Counted from the stretch's first letter, positions 34,842-46,241 are shown. The stretch: DNA of 64,000 nucleotides from Actinacidiphila acididurans (GCF_016918855.1 NZ_JADKYB010000012.1:1-64000); one strand, 5' to 3'. Made by a program: numbers and translations. Notes: generated by a model not told the origin, from the sequence alone.

Positions 34842-36872
34842 ATGGAAACCACGACCACCAGCCTCCAGGACGCGGCGGAGGAAACGGGCGGCGCAGCGCC
34901 GTCCGCCGCGCGGGGCAAGCCAGCGCTCACCGACCTGCTGCACGCCGCCGTGACCGCTGTGGGCGGCACCGAGCGGGCCGGACAGGTCACCATGGCCCAG
35001 GCCGTCGCCGACGCCGTGGACGACCAGTCCCACCTGCTCGTCCAGGCCGGCACCGGTACCGGAAAGTCGCTGGGCTACCTGGTGCCCGCGCTCGCCCATG
35101 GGGAACGCGTCGTGGTGGCCACGGCCACGCTTGCCCTCCAGCGGCAATTGGTGGAGCGCGACCTGCCGCGCACGGTGGAGGCGCTGCGCCCCCTGCTGCG
35201 CCGCGAGCCGCAGTACGCCATGCTCAAGGGCCGGTCGAACTACCTGTGCCTGCACCGCCTGCACGAAGGCGTCCCGCAGGACGACGAGGACGGCCTCTTC
35301 GACCCCTTCGAGGCCGCCGCGCCCACCAGCAAGCTCGGCCAGGACCTGCTGCGGCTGCGCGACTGGGCGGACGAGACCGAGACCGGTGACCGTGACGGCC
35401 TGACGCCCGGTGTGTCGGACCGCGCCTGGAGCCAGGTCTCGGTCACCTCCCGCGAGTGCCTGGGCGCCACCAAGTGCGCCTATGGCGCCGAATGCTTCGC
35501 CGAGGCCGCCCGCGAGCGGGCCAAGCTCGCCGACGTCGTGGTCACGAACCATGCGCTGCTCGCCATCGATGCCATCGAGGGCGCGCCCGTGCTCCCCAGC
35601 CACGAGGTGCTGATCATCGACGAGGCCCACGAACTGGTGGGCCGTGTCACGGGGGTCGCGACGGGCGAACTTTCTCCGATCAGCGTCAATCGTGCGGTCA
35701 AACGCGCTGCCAAGCTGGTCAACGAGAAGGCGGCCGACGCCCTGCTGACCGCGGGCGAGGGCTTCGAGCGGCTGATGGAGCTCGCCCTGCCTGGCCGCTT
35801 GGAGGAGATCCCTGAGGATCTCGCCTATGCGCTGGCCGCGCTCCGGGACGCCTGCCGTCAGGTGATCACCGCGCTGGGGGAGACCCGCGACAAGTCCGTC
35901 CAGGACGAGGACGCGGTGCGCAAGCAGGCCCTCGCCTCCGTGGAACACGTCCACGAGGTCAGCGAGCGACTGGTGCAGGGTTCGGAGTACGACGTGGTGT
36001 GGTGCGAGCGGCACGACCGCTTCGGCGCCTCGCTGCGGGTCGCGCCGCTGACCGTCTCCGGGCTGCTGCGCGAGAAGCTCTTCACCGAGCGGTCGGTCGT
36101 GCTGACCTCCGCCACCCTCAAGCTGGGCGGCGACTTCAACGGGGTGGGGGCCTCCTTGGGTCTCGCCCCGGAGGGGACGGAAGGCGAGGACGTCCCCCAG
36201 TGGAAGGGCATCGACGTCGGGTCACCGTTCGACTACCGCAAGCAGGGCATCCTCTACGTCGCCCGGCATCTCAGCCAGCCCGGGCGGGACAGCAACCGCG
36301 AGGACATGCTCGACGAACTCGCCGAGCTGATCGAGGCGGCCGGCGGCCGTACGCTCGGGCTGTTCTCCTCGATGCGCGGCGCCCAGGCGGCCGCTGAGGC
36401 ACTGCGGGGACGACTGGACCACCCGATCCTGCTCCAGGGCGAGGAGACGCTGGGGGAGCTCATCCGGCGCTTCTCCGAGGACGCCCGCACCTGCCTGTTC
36501 GGAACGCTGTCGTTGTGGCAGGGCGTGGACGTGCCCGGCACGAGTTGCCAGTTGGTGGTGATGGACCGCATTCCGTTCCCGCGCCCCGACGATCCGCTGA
36601 TGAGCGCCCGGCAGAAGTCGGTGGAGGAGCACGGTGGCAGCGGCTTCATGGCTGTCGCGGCCACGCATGCCGCCCTGCTCATGGCCCAGGGCGCCGGACG
36701 CCTGATCCGGGCCGGCGGCGACCGTGGTGTGGTGGCCGTCCTGGACCCGAGGCTCGCCACCGCTCGCTACGGCGGATTCCTGCGCTCTTCGATGCCGGAA
36801 TTCTGGTACACCACCGACCGCAATCAGGTGCGCAAGTCGCTCGCGGCGATTGACGCTGCCGCGAAGGTCTGA
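34842..36872 (+). CDS. dinG: DinG-family (XPD-like) iron-sulfur DNA helicase
   Basis: This 676-residue superfamily 2 helicase of the DinG/XPD group unwinds DNA 5' to 3'. Walker A AGTGTGKSLGYLVPAL is near residue 70 and the DEAH box is LIIDEAHEL near 260. Between them lie four cysteines for a 4Fe-4S cluster: SNYLC, then SRECLGATKCAYGAEC. Helicase motifs V-VI are LSLWQGVDVPG and MAQGAGRLIRAGGDRG. The ATG is fixed by a damage-type -10 nine bases upstream, and no Shine-Dalgarno sequence exists. It converges on lexA. The damage-type promoter supports a role in repair. Confidence 0.94.
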   Translation: METTTTSLQDAAEETGGAAPSAARGKPALTDLLHAAVTAVGGTERAGQVTMAQAVADAVDDQSHLLVQAGTGTGKSLGYLVPALAHGERVVVATATLALQRQLVERDLPRTVEALRPLLRREPQYAMLKGRSNYLCLHRLHEGVPQDDEDGLFDPFEAAAPTSKLGQDLLRLRDWADETETGDRDGLTPGVSDRAWSQVSVTSRECLGATKCAYGAECFAEAARERAKLADVVVTNHALLAIDAIEGAPVLPSHEVLIIDEAHELVGRVTGVATGELSPISVNRAVKRAAKLVNEKAADALLTAGEGFERLMELALPGRLEEIPEDLAYALAALRDACRQVITALGETRDKSVQDEDAVRKQALASVEHVHEVSERLVQGSEYDVVWCERHDRFGASLRVAPLTVSGLLREKLFTERSVVLTSATLKLGGDFNGVGASLGLAPEGTEGEDVPQWKGIDVGSPFDYRKQGILYVARHLSQPGRDSNREDMLDELAELIEAAGGRTLGLFSSMRGAQAAAEALRGRLDHPILLQGEETLGELIRRFSEDARTCLFGTLSLWQGVDVPGTSCQLVVMDRIPFPRPDDPLMSARQKSVEEHGGSGFMAVAATHAALLMAQGAGRLIRAGGDRGVVAVLDPRLATARYGGFLRSSMPEFWYTTDRNQVRKSLAAIDAAAKV

Positions 36873-37016
36873 GCGGGCGGGAAATCCGGGCCATGGGCGG
36901 CCCTGCGGCCTGGAAGCCCGGGACGGCGCAGGGCCGTCGCAGGCGTGCCGTGAGGGGCCGGCAGCGGTGAGGGAGCCTGTGGCTCGGTGGTCCCTTCCAC
37001 GCCGGAGACATGGCGC

Positions 37017-37048
37017 GGCCCCGGAACCTGGGTAAAAGTTCCGGGGCC
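37017..37048 (-). terminator. hairpin between dinG and lexA
   Basis: GGCCCCGGAAC at 37017-37027 and GTTCCGGGGCC at 37038-37048 form a perfect 11-bp stem with a 10-base loop. It lies 17 bases beyond the lexA stop and probably ends transcription of lexA, and perhaps also of dinG. There is no T tract. Confidence 0.7.
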
Positions 37049-37065
37049 CCGCTGAGCGCCGCGCG

Positions 37066-37845
37066 TCAGATCCGGCGGAGCACCGCCACGACCTTGCCGA
37101 GAATGGTGGCCTCGTCACCGGGGATCGGCTGGTACGCCGCATTGTGCGGCAGCAGCCAGACATGGCCGTTGTCCCGCTTGAAGCGCTTCACGGTGGCCTC
37201 ACCATCGAGCATTGCCGCGACGATGTCGCCGTTCTCCGCGACGGGCTGGCGGCGTACCGTCACCCAGTCGCCGTCGCAAATGGCCGCCTCGATCATCGAG
37301 TCGCCGACCACCTTGAGGACGAACAGTTCGCCGTCGCCGACCAGTTGACGGGGCAGCGGGAAGACGTCCTCGACGGATTCCTCGGCCAGAATCGGGCCGC
37401 CGGCAGCGATCCGGCCGACCAGTGGCACATAGGACGCCGAGGGTTTTCCGGTGGTGTCGGTCGGCTGCGGCTGGCCCGCGTCCGAAGCCCTGACCTCGTA
37501 CGCCCGCGGCCGGTGCGGGTCACGGCGCAGGAATCCTTTGCGCTCCAGCGCCATGAGCTGATGGGCCACGGAGGAGGTGCTGGACAGGCCGACGGCCTGG
37601 CCGATCTCGCGCATGGACGGCGGATATCCACGGCGCTGGACCGAGTCCCGGATCACCTCGATAACCCGGCGCTGCCGTTCGGTCAGCCCGGAGCTGTCGG
37701 CGCGAATACCCGGGGGCCGTCCGGGAAGTGAACGCGCGGGCTTCGGGGTGTTCTCCTCGGGCATCACGTCCAACGGGCCGATTCGGTCCTGGGATCGGTC
37801 ATGGGCGGTCAATGTTGAGGTGGCGCTCTCTGCGGTGGTGGTCAC
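37066..37845 (-). CDS. lexA: SOS repressor LexA
   Basis: This 259-residue LexA represses SOS genes and cleaves itself when RecA filaments form. The DNA-binding winged helix is [44 protein letters not shown] at about residues 55-98. The Ala-Gly cleavage site is in [10 protein letters not shown], the catalytic Ser is in VVGDSMIEA, and the Lys is in [11 protein letters not shown]. The first 50 residues are a Streptomyces-type extension. GTG 37845 is chosen because AAAGGGG stands five bases upstream; GTG 37872 is a weaker alternative. A LexA box in its own promoter indicates autoregulation. Confidence 0.96.
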   Translation of the reverse strand: MTTTAESATSTLTAHDRSQDRIGPLDVMPEENTPKPARSLPGRPPGIRADSSGLTERQRRVIEVIRDSVQRRGYPPSMREIGQAVGLSSTSSVAHQLMALERKGFLRRDPHRPRAYEVRASDAGQPQPTDTTGKPSASYVPLVGRIAAGGPILAEESVEDVFPLPRQLVGDGELFVLKVVGDSMIEAAICDGDWVTVRRQPVAENGDIVAAMLDGEATVKRFKRDNGHVWLLPHNAAYQPIPGDEATILGKVVAVLRRI

Positions 37846-37919
37846 GGCGGCCCCTTTCACGTTGTTCTCCACCGCATGGGCTGCGGTTGGCCCGCTTCGG
37901 GGCGCGGGCGGTTAGTACA

Positions 37920-37949
37920 ACGGTAGTGGGTTTCGAAAGGTTGCGCCAA
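37920..37949 (-). promoter_or_regulatory. lexA promoter
   Basis: On the minus strand TTGGCG (37949-37944) and TACCGT (37925-37920) form a -35/-10 pair with 18-base spacing. The LexA box overlaps the -35. The leader to GTG 37845 would be about 68 bases. Confidence 0.55.
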
Positions 37950-37959
37950 ACACACGTTC
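37948..37959 (-). promoter_or_regulatory. LexA box upstream of lexA
   Basis: On the minus strand GAAC-GTGT-GTTT matches the actinobacterial SOS box GAAC-N4-GTTC with one change, preceded by C and followed by G as in the extended CGAAC-N4-GTTCG form. Confidence 0.8.
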
Positions 37960-38180
37960 GAGTGAATTTGCATAAATCCGCTGACGTGATCAAGGTACCG
38001 GGTGTATGGATCGAATGGAAGTTCGATTCCAACATTTCTTCGGCGACTCCCGGTGCGAGCCTCCCACGGATCGCTGTGAAGACTCCCGACCGACACATCC
38101 GGCGCGCCGGGATCTACGCTCCGGGGCGGCGCGACCCCGTACTGTGGCCGCGACACGCAGGGACCCCCGATGGTGCGCAG

Positions 38181-38252
38181 ACACCAGATCTAGTGCTTGG
38201 ATAGTCCCCGCACACCACAAGTTGTGGTGGGCGGCCAGTGCGTGGCTAGTAT
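38181..38252 (+). promoter_or_regulatory. nrdRJ promoter with two NrdR boxes
   Basis: ACACCAGATCTAGTGC at 38181-38196 and ACACCACAAGTTGTGG at 38212-38227 are two NrdR-box-like palindromes whose starts are 31 bp apart, three turns of the helix, as the NrdR octamer model requires. The second is embedded in a perfect 8+1+8 palindrome, 38213-38229. TAGTAT at 38247-38252 is a good -10, and a TTGTGG-like -35 falls inside the second box. Binding would block the promoter. Confidence 0.8.
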
Positions 38253-38337
38253 TAGTGGCGCTTCGCGGGGGCTGTGACGGCCCTGCGGAAGCCATGTCGT
38301 CGTGCGCTCACCAGTGGGTGGGGAAGGGGGTTGGAAG

Positions 38338-38847
38338 ATGCACTGTCCCTTCTGCCGGCACGCCGACAGCCGTGTGGTCGACAGCCGCACCACCGACGAC
38401 GGAGCCTCGATCCGCCGTCGGCGCCAGTGCCCGGACTGCGGTCGCCGCTTCACCACGGTGGAGACGGCGTCACTGATGGTGATCAAGCGCAGCGGTGTGA
38501 CCGAACCCTTCAGCCGGGACAAGGTGATCGCCGGCGTGCGCAAGGCGTGCCAAGGCCGTCCGGTCACCGAGGACGCCCTCGCCCAGCTCGGGCAGCGGGT
38601 CGAGGAGGCGGTCAGGGCGACCGGCAGTGCCGAGCTGTCGACCCACGACGTGGGCCTGGCGATACTCGGCCCGCTCCAGGAACTCGACCTGGTCGCCTAT
38701 CTGCGCTTCGCCTCGGTCTACCGCGCGTTCGACTCGCTGGAGGACTTCGAGGCGGCCATCGGAGAGCTGCGTCAGCAGCTCCCACCCGGCACTCCTGGCG
38801 GGCTCGACGAAGAGCTCGGAACCGCGGCGTCCGCGGCTGTCGACTGA
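38338..38847 (+). CDS. nrdR: transcriptional repressor NrdR
   Basis: This 169-residue repressor senses ATP/dATP and shuts off ribonucleotide reductase genes. The N-terminal zinc ribbon has CPFC at residues 3-6 and CPDC near 31. The ATP-cone domain follows at about residues 46-136 ([25 protein letters not shown] onwards). The start at 38338 is chosen because the zinc ribbon begins at residue 3 in all family members; an AAGGGGG stretch and GGAAG lie upstream. It is cotranscribed with nrdJ, 116 bases downstream. Two NrdR boxes in the promoter indicate autoregulation. Confidence 0.97.
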   Translation: MHCPFCRHADSRVVDSRTTDDGASIRRRRQCPDCGRRFTTVETASLMVIKRSGVTEPFSRDKVIAGVRKACQGRPVTEDALAQLGQRVEEAVRATGSAELSTHDVGLAILGPLQELDLVAYLRFASVYRAFDSLEDFEAAIGELRQQLPPGTPGGLDEELGTAASAAVD

Positions 38848-38963
38848 CCGGCACCAGGAGCCCCAATCGTGCCGGGCGCCATTGTGCCCCGGCTGCAGAC
38901 AAATACCGTGTTGCGGGAAGAACCGCGCACGTCAGGGCGTTATAGCCCTCAGAGGGAGGCGGC

Positions 38964-41882
<2,919 letters not shown>

Positions 41883-41955
41883 GCCCACGGGCCCGCTGGG
41901 GCGACTGGGCTGACCGGGGCGATGCCGCGTTGACCGGCTGGTCGAGGATGTGAGC

Positions 41956-41989
41956 GAAGGGGAGCCGTTCGGGTGAACGGCTCCCCTTC
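41956..41989 (+). terminator. nrdJ terminator hairpin
   Basis: GAAGGGGAGCCGTTC at 41956-41970 and GAACGGCTCCCCTTC at 41975-41989 form a perfect 15-bp stem with a GGGT tetraloop, 73 bases after the nrdJ stop. There is no T tract, as is usual in Streptomyces. Confidence 0.85.
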
Positions 41990-42099
41990 CGTGTTCGCCG
42001 CACCTGGAGGCGGCGGGGAATAGGTCCGGATGTCCGGCGATTGTGCCGGGGTGCGGAAGACCGGCCGCGAGTGCGGCCGGGCGCGGCAGGGAGAACGCC

Positions 42100-42870
42100 A
42101 TGGCAGGTCTCGACATCCGTTACGTGGGCGGTCCGACCTCGGTGCTCGGCATCGGCGGGGTACAACTGCTCGTCGATCCCACCTTCGACGCGCCCGGCGA
42201 CTATCCGATCGGGAGCCGGGTGCTGACCAAGACCACCGGGCCGGCGGTCGCAAGGGAGGCGATCGGCCCGGTGGACGCGGTGCTGCTCTCCCACGACCAG
42301 CACCCGGACAACCTGGACACCTCAGGGCGGGCCCTGCTCGCGGAAGTGCCGCTGGTGCTGTCCACGCGGTCCGCCGAGGAGCGCGTCGGCGGCACCGTGC
42401 GCGCGCTGCCCAACTGGGAGCGGGTCGACCTGCCGCGCCCGGACGGCGGGGTGCTGACGGTGACCGGTGTGCCCGCCCAGCACGGTCCGGACGGCAGCGA
42501 TGACGTCGTCGGGGAGGTGACCGGCTTCGTGCTGTCCGGCGAGGGCCTGCCCACGGTGTACGTCAGTGGCGACAACGCCTCCCTGGACGTCGTGCGCGCG
42601 GTGGCCGACCGCCTCGGGCCGTTCGACGTGGCGCTGCTCTTCGCGGGCGCGGCCATGACGCCGTTGGTGCCGGATGCGCCGCTTACCCTCACCAGCCAGG
42701 ACGCGGCCGAGGCGGCGCGCATACTCGGCGCCCGTGACGTGGTGCCGGTGCACTTCGAGCACTGGGCGCACTTCACGCAGGACGGCGACGCCCTGGAAGT
42801 GGCGTTCGCGGCGGCCGGACTGGCCGACCGGCTGCACCGGCTGAAGCCCGGGGGCACGATCACGCTCTGA
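42100..42870 (+). CDS. metallo-beta-lactamase fold hydrolase (UlaG-like)
   Basis: This 256-residue protein has the metallo-beta-lactamase fold of UlaG-type lactonases and related hydrolases. DIRYVGGPTSVLGIGGVQLLVDPTFD is the opening strand pair and VLLSHDQHPDNLD is the first metal motif. It reads H-D-Q-H-P-D-N instead of the common HxHxDH, so metal binding may be altered. YVSGDNAS and VPVHFEHWAHF supply later ligand candidates (Asp and His). GGGAGA lies just before the ATG. It follows nrdJ but is separated by a terminator. The substrate is unknown. Confidence 0.8.
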   Translation: MAGLDIRYVGGPTSVLGIGGVQLLVDPTFDAPGDYPIGSRVLTKTTGPAVAREAIGPVDAVLLSHDQHPDNLDTSGRALLAEVPLVLSTRSAEERVGGTVRALPNWERVDLPRPDGGVLTVTGVPAQHGPDGSDDVVGEVTGFVLSGEGLPTVYVSGDNASLDVVRAVADRLGPFDVALLFAGAAMTPLVPDAPLTLTSQDAAEAARILGARDVVPVHFEHWAHFTQDGDALEVAFAAAGLADRLHRLKPGGTITL

Positions 42871-42955
42871 CCGCGTGCGGCGGCCTGTTCCGGAGCGGCA
42901 CGACGCGACGGCGGAGCGTGGCGGTCGGCAGGTTCGACACCACTACGATGGCGCG

Positions 42956-43561
42956 GTGTTGGTGAAGTGGATACGCTGCGGCGTAGTCGACCGGCCCGGT
43001 TTCGACCGGGGTCAGCGCGGGTGGGCGGCGCTCAGGAACCAGCCGGGTTTCCGCGGCCAGGGCGGCGGCTGGAGCAGGGCCCAGCCGGGCGTGGTGCACC
43101 TCTTCACCTTCTGGGACGGCAGACCCTCGCACGACGCCTTCGCCGCCGGTCCCCAGGAAGGCCTGGCGGCGGCACAGCGGGGCACGTTCGAGATGCTCAC
43201 GGAACACCTCTTCGAGCGCAGGCTCGACGTGAAAGTGGGCTTCGAGCCGCGCTTCGACGACATCGACCTGGTGCGGGTCGCGCTGTGCAAAGTGCGGCCC
43301 GACCGCACCGACCACTTCACTTCGATGCAGGAGCGGGTGTGGAATCCCGCCATGGCCGGTTCGCCCGGAATGCTGCGCGGCGTCTTCGGCCAGGGTGCCG
43401 GGAGCGATTTCCTGGTGCTGTCCATGTGGGATTCGGCGACGGAGCACGGCAAGTACCGCGAGGGCGCGGTCTCGCGGCTGTCCGAACGTGCGGAGCTGGA
43501 TGCGGACGTGCTCTCCGTGGCAGGCGACGTGGTGGATGTGGTGCAGGCGTGGACGGTCTGA
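42956..43561 (+). CDS. YdbC/DUF4937 family protein
   Basis: This 201-residue protein resembles B. subtilis YdbC (DUF4937). It starts VLVKWIRCGVVDRPGF, continues with GQRGWAALRNQPGFRGQGGGW and contains two similar ferredoxin-like halves; the second starts near VRVALCKVRPDRTDHF. Such folds resemble antibiotic-biosynthesis monooxygenase (ABM) domains, but no activity is established. GTG 42956 has no Shine-Dalgarno sequence; TACGAT at 42944-42949 ends six bases before it, suggesting a leaderless mRNA. The following sigma factor start overlaps its 3' end by 13 bases. Confidence 0.75.
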   Translation: MLVKWIRCGVVDRPGFDRGQRGWAALRNQPGFRGQGGGWSRAQPGVVHLFTFWDGRPSHDAFAAGPQEGLAAAQRGTFEMLTEHLFERRLDVKVGFEPRFDDIDLVRVALCKVRPDRTDHFTSMQERVWNPAMAGSPGMLRGVFGQGAGSDFLVLSMWDSATEHGKYREGAVSRLSERAELDADVLSVAGDVVDVVQAWTV

Positions 43562-44517
43562 GGAACGAGGAGACGGGCAGGCAGGACGGAGCCGGCACGG
43601 CGACCGGCAGGCCCGACCCCGCGGTGCCGCCGCTCGCCGGTTTCGCGGATGACCCGCACCTGGTGCGGCTGTTCGGCGCGGTGTACCGGATGCTCGGCTC
43701 GGCCCAGGAGGCGGAGCAGATCGTACGCGAGGCCCGGCCCGGCGCCGCTGACGCGGACGCGGAGGCGTACGACCGGCTCGTCCATCAGGTCTTCGGCGTG
43801 GTCGTACGGCGGGCAGAGGCGGCGGTGCGGGGCCGGCGGGAGGCCGCTGCCGGGACCTGGCTGCCCGAGCCGGTGCTGACCGCGGGCGGAATCCTCGGTC
43901 CGTTGCCCAGCGCCGAGGCACGGGAGTCGGTCTCCATGGCCCGGCTTGTCCTGCTGGAACGCCTCCAGCCGACGGAACGCGCGGCCTATGTGCTGCGGGA
44001 GGTCTTCGGCTACGGCCCCGCGGACATCGCCGGGGTGCTGGGCCTGGCCGAGGCGCGCTGCGGGTCGCTGTTGCGACGGGCACGGCAGCGGGTGCGGGAG
44101 AGCGAGAGCGTGTTCCGGTCCGGGGTGAGCGAGCAGCAGCGGCGCCGGATCGTCGACGAACTGCTGCGAGCCGTGCTGGCGGAGGAACGGGCGGCGCTGG
44201 AGGAACTGCTCACCGACGACGTGGTGGCCTGGACGGACGGCGGCTGGCAGCCCGAAATCCTGCGGCGGCCGGTGCTGGGCGCGGTGAAGGTCAGCCGTTT
44301 CCTGGCGGGGCTGCTGGCGCGGGCCCCGGAAGGCACCGGGGGGACCATTGCCGAGGTCAACGGGGGCTTGGGGGTGGTGGGGGTGGTCGGCGACCGGATC
44401 GTGGGCGTCCTGTCACCGGAGTTCGGCGAGCGGGGGCTGGTCGGGATCCGTACGGTGGCGGTGCCGGCGAGACTGGCGTACTTCAGCCGGCAGTGGGCGG
44501 CCCGGGCGGAGGACTGA
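43549..44517 (+). CDS. ECF sigma factor of the SigJ/ECF41 type
   Basis: This 322-residue protein has extracytoplasmic-function sigma regions 2 and 4 and a C-terminal SnoaL-like domain, the ECF41 layout in which the extension controls activity. Region 2 begins LVRLFGAVYRMLGSAQEAEQIV but continues unusually (REARPGAADADAEAYDRLV). Region 4 is LQPTERAAYVLREVFGYGPADIAGVLGLAEARCGSLLRRARQRV. In the C-terminal domain the DGGG motif of the group reads DGGW. The GTG start overlaps the YdbC-like gene by 13 bases; GTG 43624 is an alternative. The usual partner gene, a carboxymuconolactone decarboxylase or oxidoreductase, is not next to it; the SDR 0.8 kb away is a candidate. Confidence 0.82.
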   Translation: MDGLRNEETGRQDGAGTATGRPDPAVPPLAGFADDPHLVRLFGAVYRMLGSAQEAEQIVREARPGAADADAEAYDRLVHQVFGVVVRRAEAAVRGRREAAAGTWLPEPVLTAGGILGPLPSAEARESVSMARLVLLERLQPTERAAYVLREVFGYGPADIAGVLGLAEARCGSLLRRARQRVRESESVFRSGVSEQQRRRIVDELLRAVLAEERAALEELLTDDVVAWTDGGWQPEILRRPVLGAVKVSRFLAGLLARAPEGTGGTIAEVNGGLGVVGVVGDRIVGVLSPEFGERGLVGIRTVAVPARLAYFSRQWAARAED

Positions 44518-45184
44518 TCGCTTCCGCGGCGGGACCGCTGGCCTCCGCCGAGCCGGTGACCTCGCCGGGCGGGGAAAGGCGCGGCGCACCGGACGGACCG
44601 GCGCCGAGGAGGGTGGCCAGTGCCCGGGTGATCCGGGCGGCGAGTTCGCTGTCCACCGGGGCGTGATGGCTGATCAGGCGATACCACATCGTGCCGAAAG
44701 CGAAGTCGACCGCGAGGTCGAGCGGGACGGTCGCCGTCAGCTCGCCGCGCTCCACCCCACGGGCGAGCACGGCCCGCAGCGCCTGCCTGCGGGGGCCGAT
44801 GACCATGGCCTGCAGGCGGTGCGACAGCTCGGGGTCGTGCTGGGCGTCGGCCATCAGACCGGTCAGGGCCTTGCCGGTGAGACTGCTGGCGAGGTCGAAG
44901 GTGGCGGCGAGCAGGGTGAGGACGTCGGCCAGGGTGTCGCCGGTGTCCGGGTCGAGTTCCTCCGCCCGCAGCAGCCGCAGGTCCCGCAGCGCGTCGATGA
45001 GGACGTCCTGCTTGGCCGGCCACCAGCGGTACACCGTCTGGCGGCCCACCCCCGCGGTCTCGGCGATCGCTTTCATCGTCAGGGCCTGGTAACCCCCGCT
45101 CTGGCACAGCTGGAGCGCGGCGTCGAGCACCGCACGCCGGGCGGTTTCGCTGCGCGGCCTCCCTCGCACGGGTGTCGTCTCCAT
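44483..45184 (-). CDS. TetR-family transcriptional repressor
   Basis: This 233-residue regulator has the TetR helix-turn-helix RRAVLDAALQLCQSGGYQALTMKAIAETAGVGRQTVYRWWPAK at about residues 16-58. The ligand-binding half follows, and the last 35 residues are Pro/Ser/Gly-rich. Its 3' end overlaps that of the sigma factor gene by 35 bases, tail to tail. It is divergent from a short leader ORF and the SDR gene. The shared gap carries inverted repeats (TTTACGAG-N9-CTCGTAAA) suited to TetR dimers, so it probably represses the SDR gene and itself. Confidence 0.9.
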   Translation of the reverse strand: METTPVRGRPRSETARRAVLDAALQLCQSGGYQALTMKAIAETAGVGRQTVYRWWPAKQDVLIDALRDLRLLRAEELDPDTGDTLADVLTLLAATFDLASSLTGKALTGLMADAQHDPELSHRLQAMVIGPRRQALRAVLARGVERGELTATVPLDLAVDFAFGTMWYRLISHHAPVDSELAARITRALATLLGAGPSGAPRLSPPGEVTGSAEASGPAAEAISPPPGPPTAG

Positions 45185-45220
45185 GAAGCCACTTTACAAG
45201 ACATGGTGCCTCGAATATGT

Positions 45221-45245
45221 TTTACGAGTCAGCATGCCTCGTAAA
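45221..45245. promoter_or_regulatory. likely TetR operator
   Basis: TTTACGAG (45221-45228), nine bases, CTCGTAAA (45238-45245) is a perfect 8-bp inverted repeat. GTGCCTCG (45206-45213) and ATGCCTCG (45234-45241) also repeat directly. The site lies in the 73-base gap between divergent starts. Confidence 0.7.
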
Positions 45246-45257
45246 CGGAGCGGCATC

Positions 45258-45329
45258 ATGTCGGCTGTGAAACAACGGGACTACCTTCCCGTCGACGGTG
45301 GGTCGCGGCTGCGGCCGGTGACCCGGTGA
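45258..45329 (+). CDS. 23-residue leader ORF overlapping the SDR start
   Basis: ATG 45258 opens a 24-codon frame (MSAVKQRDYLPVDGGSRLRP, then VTR) whose TGA overlaps the SDR GTG as GTGA at 45326-45329. CGGAG at 45246-45250 stands seven bases before its ATG, while the SDR start has no clear ribosome binding site. Translation of the SDR gene therefore probably depends on this leader. No function for the peptide is known. Confidence 0.5.
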   Translation: MSAVKQRDYLPVDGGSRLRPVTR

Positions 45330-46162
45330 CCGGCACGGGGTCCGAGGGCCGGACCGTACTGATCACCGGATCCACCGACGGGATGGGTCGGTGGCTGGCG
45401 CTGCGGGTCGCCGAGAGCGGTGCCCGGGTGCTGATCCACGGTCGCAGCGCCGACCGGGCCGAGCAGGTCCGCCGGGAGATCCATGAGGCCACCGGGGAGG
45501 ACCGGGCCGAGATCCTGCTCGCGGACTTCGCCGACCTGCGGGAGGTCGACCGGTTCGCCGACGAGGTGGCGGCCCGCACGGCACGCCTCGACGTCCTGGT
45601 CAACAACGCCGGTATCGGTGCGACCTCACCGGGCGGCCGACGCGAGATCGACGAGCTGGGTGTCGAGCGTCGCTTCGCGGTGAACTACCTGTCCGGCTAT
45701 CGCCTCACGCGCCGACTGCTGCCCCTGCTCACCGCGTCCGCGCCGTCCCGGATAGTCAACGTCTCCTCAGCAGGCCAGCGAGCCCTGGACTTCGCCGACC
45801 CGATGATGGAGCTGGGATACGACGGCATGCGCGCCTACACCCAGAGCAAGCTCGCCCAGATCATGTTCACCTTCGACCTCGCCGAGGAACTGCGGGACAG
45901 CGGCGTCGCCGTCAACGCCCTGCATCCGGCGACCTTCATGGACACGACCATGGTCAGGGAGGGCGGGATCAGCCCCTGGAGCACGGTGGAGGAGGGCGGG
46001 AACGCGACGCTGCGCCTCATCGACGCCGCCGATGTCGGGACCGGCCGTTACTTCAACGGGACCGCCCAGGCGCACGCCGACCCGCAGGCATACGACCCGG
46101 AGGCTCGGCGTCGGCTGCGGGAGCTGTCGGAGAAGCTCCTGATACAGGCCGGTGTCGCCTGA
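45326..46162 (+). CDS. short-chain dehydrogenase/reductase
   Basis: This 278-residue SDR oxidoreductase binds NAD(P) through TVLITGSTDGMGRWLA (TGxxxGxG) near residue 10. The NNAG motif is LVNNAGIG near 92, the catalytic Ser is in IVNVSSAG and the YxxxK motif is YTQSK near residue 171. LHPATFMDTTM follows. HGRS after the second strand suggests preference for NADPH. The GTG start overlaps the stop of a short leader ORF. A divergent TetR repressor gene and its operator lie just upstream. The substrate is unknown. Confidence 0.9.
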   Translation: MTGTGSEGRTVLITGSTDGMGRWLALRVAESGARVLIHGRSADRAEQVRREIHEATGEDRAEILLADFADLREVDRFADEVAARTARLDVLVNNAGIGATSPGGRREIDELGVERRFAVNYLSGYRLTRRLLPLLTASAPSRIVNVSSAGQRALDFADPMMELGYDGMRAYTQSKLAQIMFTFDLAEELRDSGVAVNALHPATFMDTTMVREGGISPWSTVEEGGNATLRLIDAADVGTGRYFNGTAQAHADPQAYDPEARRRLRELSEKLLIQAGVA

Positions 46163-46227
46163 CCCGGGAGCGGTGCCGCGGCCGGCGCAGACCGCGGGAC
46201 GGGCGAGCCGGGTCCGCGAGGGCGCAA

Positions 46228-46233
46228 TAGGCT
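46228..46233 (+). promoter_or_regulatory. putative leaderless -10 of the phosphomutase gene
   Basis: TAGGCT ends eight bases before ATG 46242 and no Shine-Dalgarno sequence is present. Confidence 0.4.
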
Positions 46234-46241
46234 TGGCGGTC

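Noticed and set aside
37860-38337. A cobalamin riboswitch upstream of nrdR-nrdJ
   Set aside because: No B12-box-like conserved core was seen; NrdR boxes explain the regulation of this operon.
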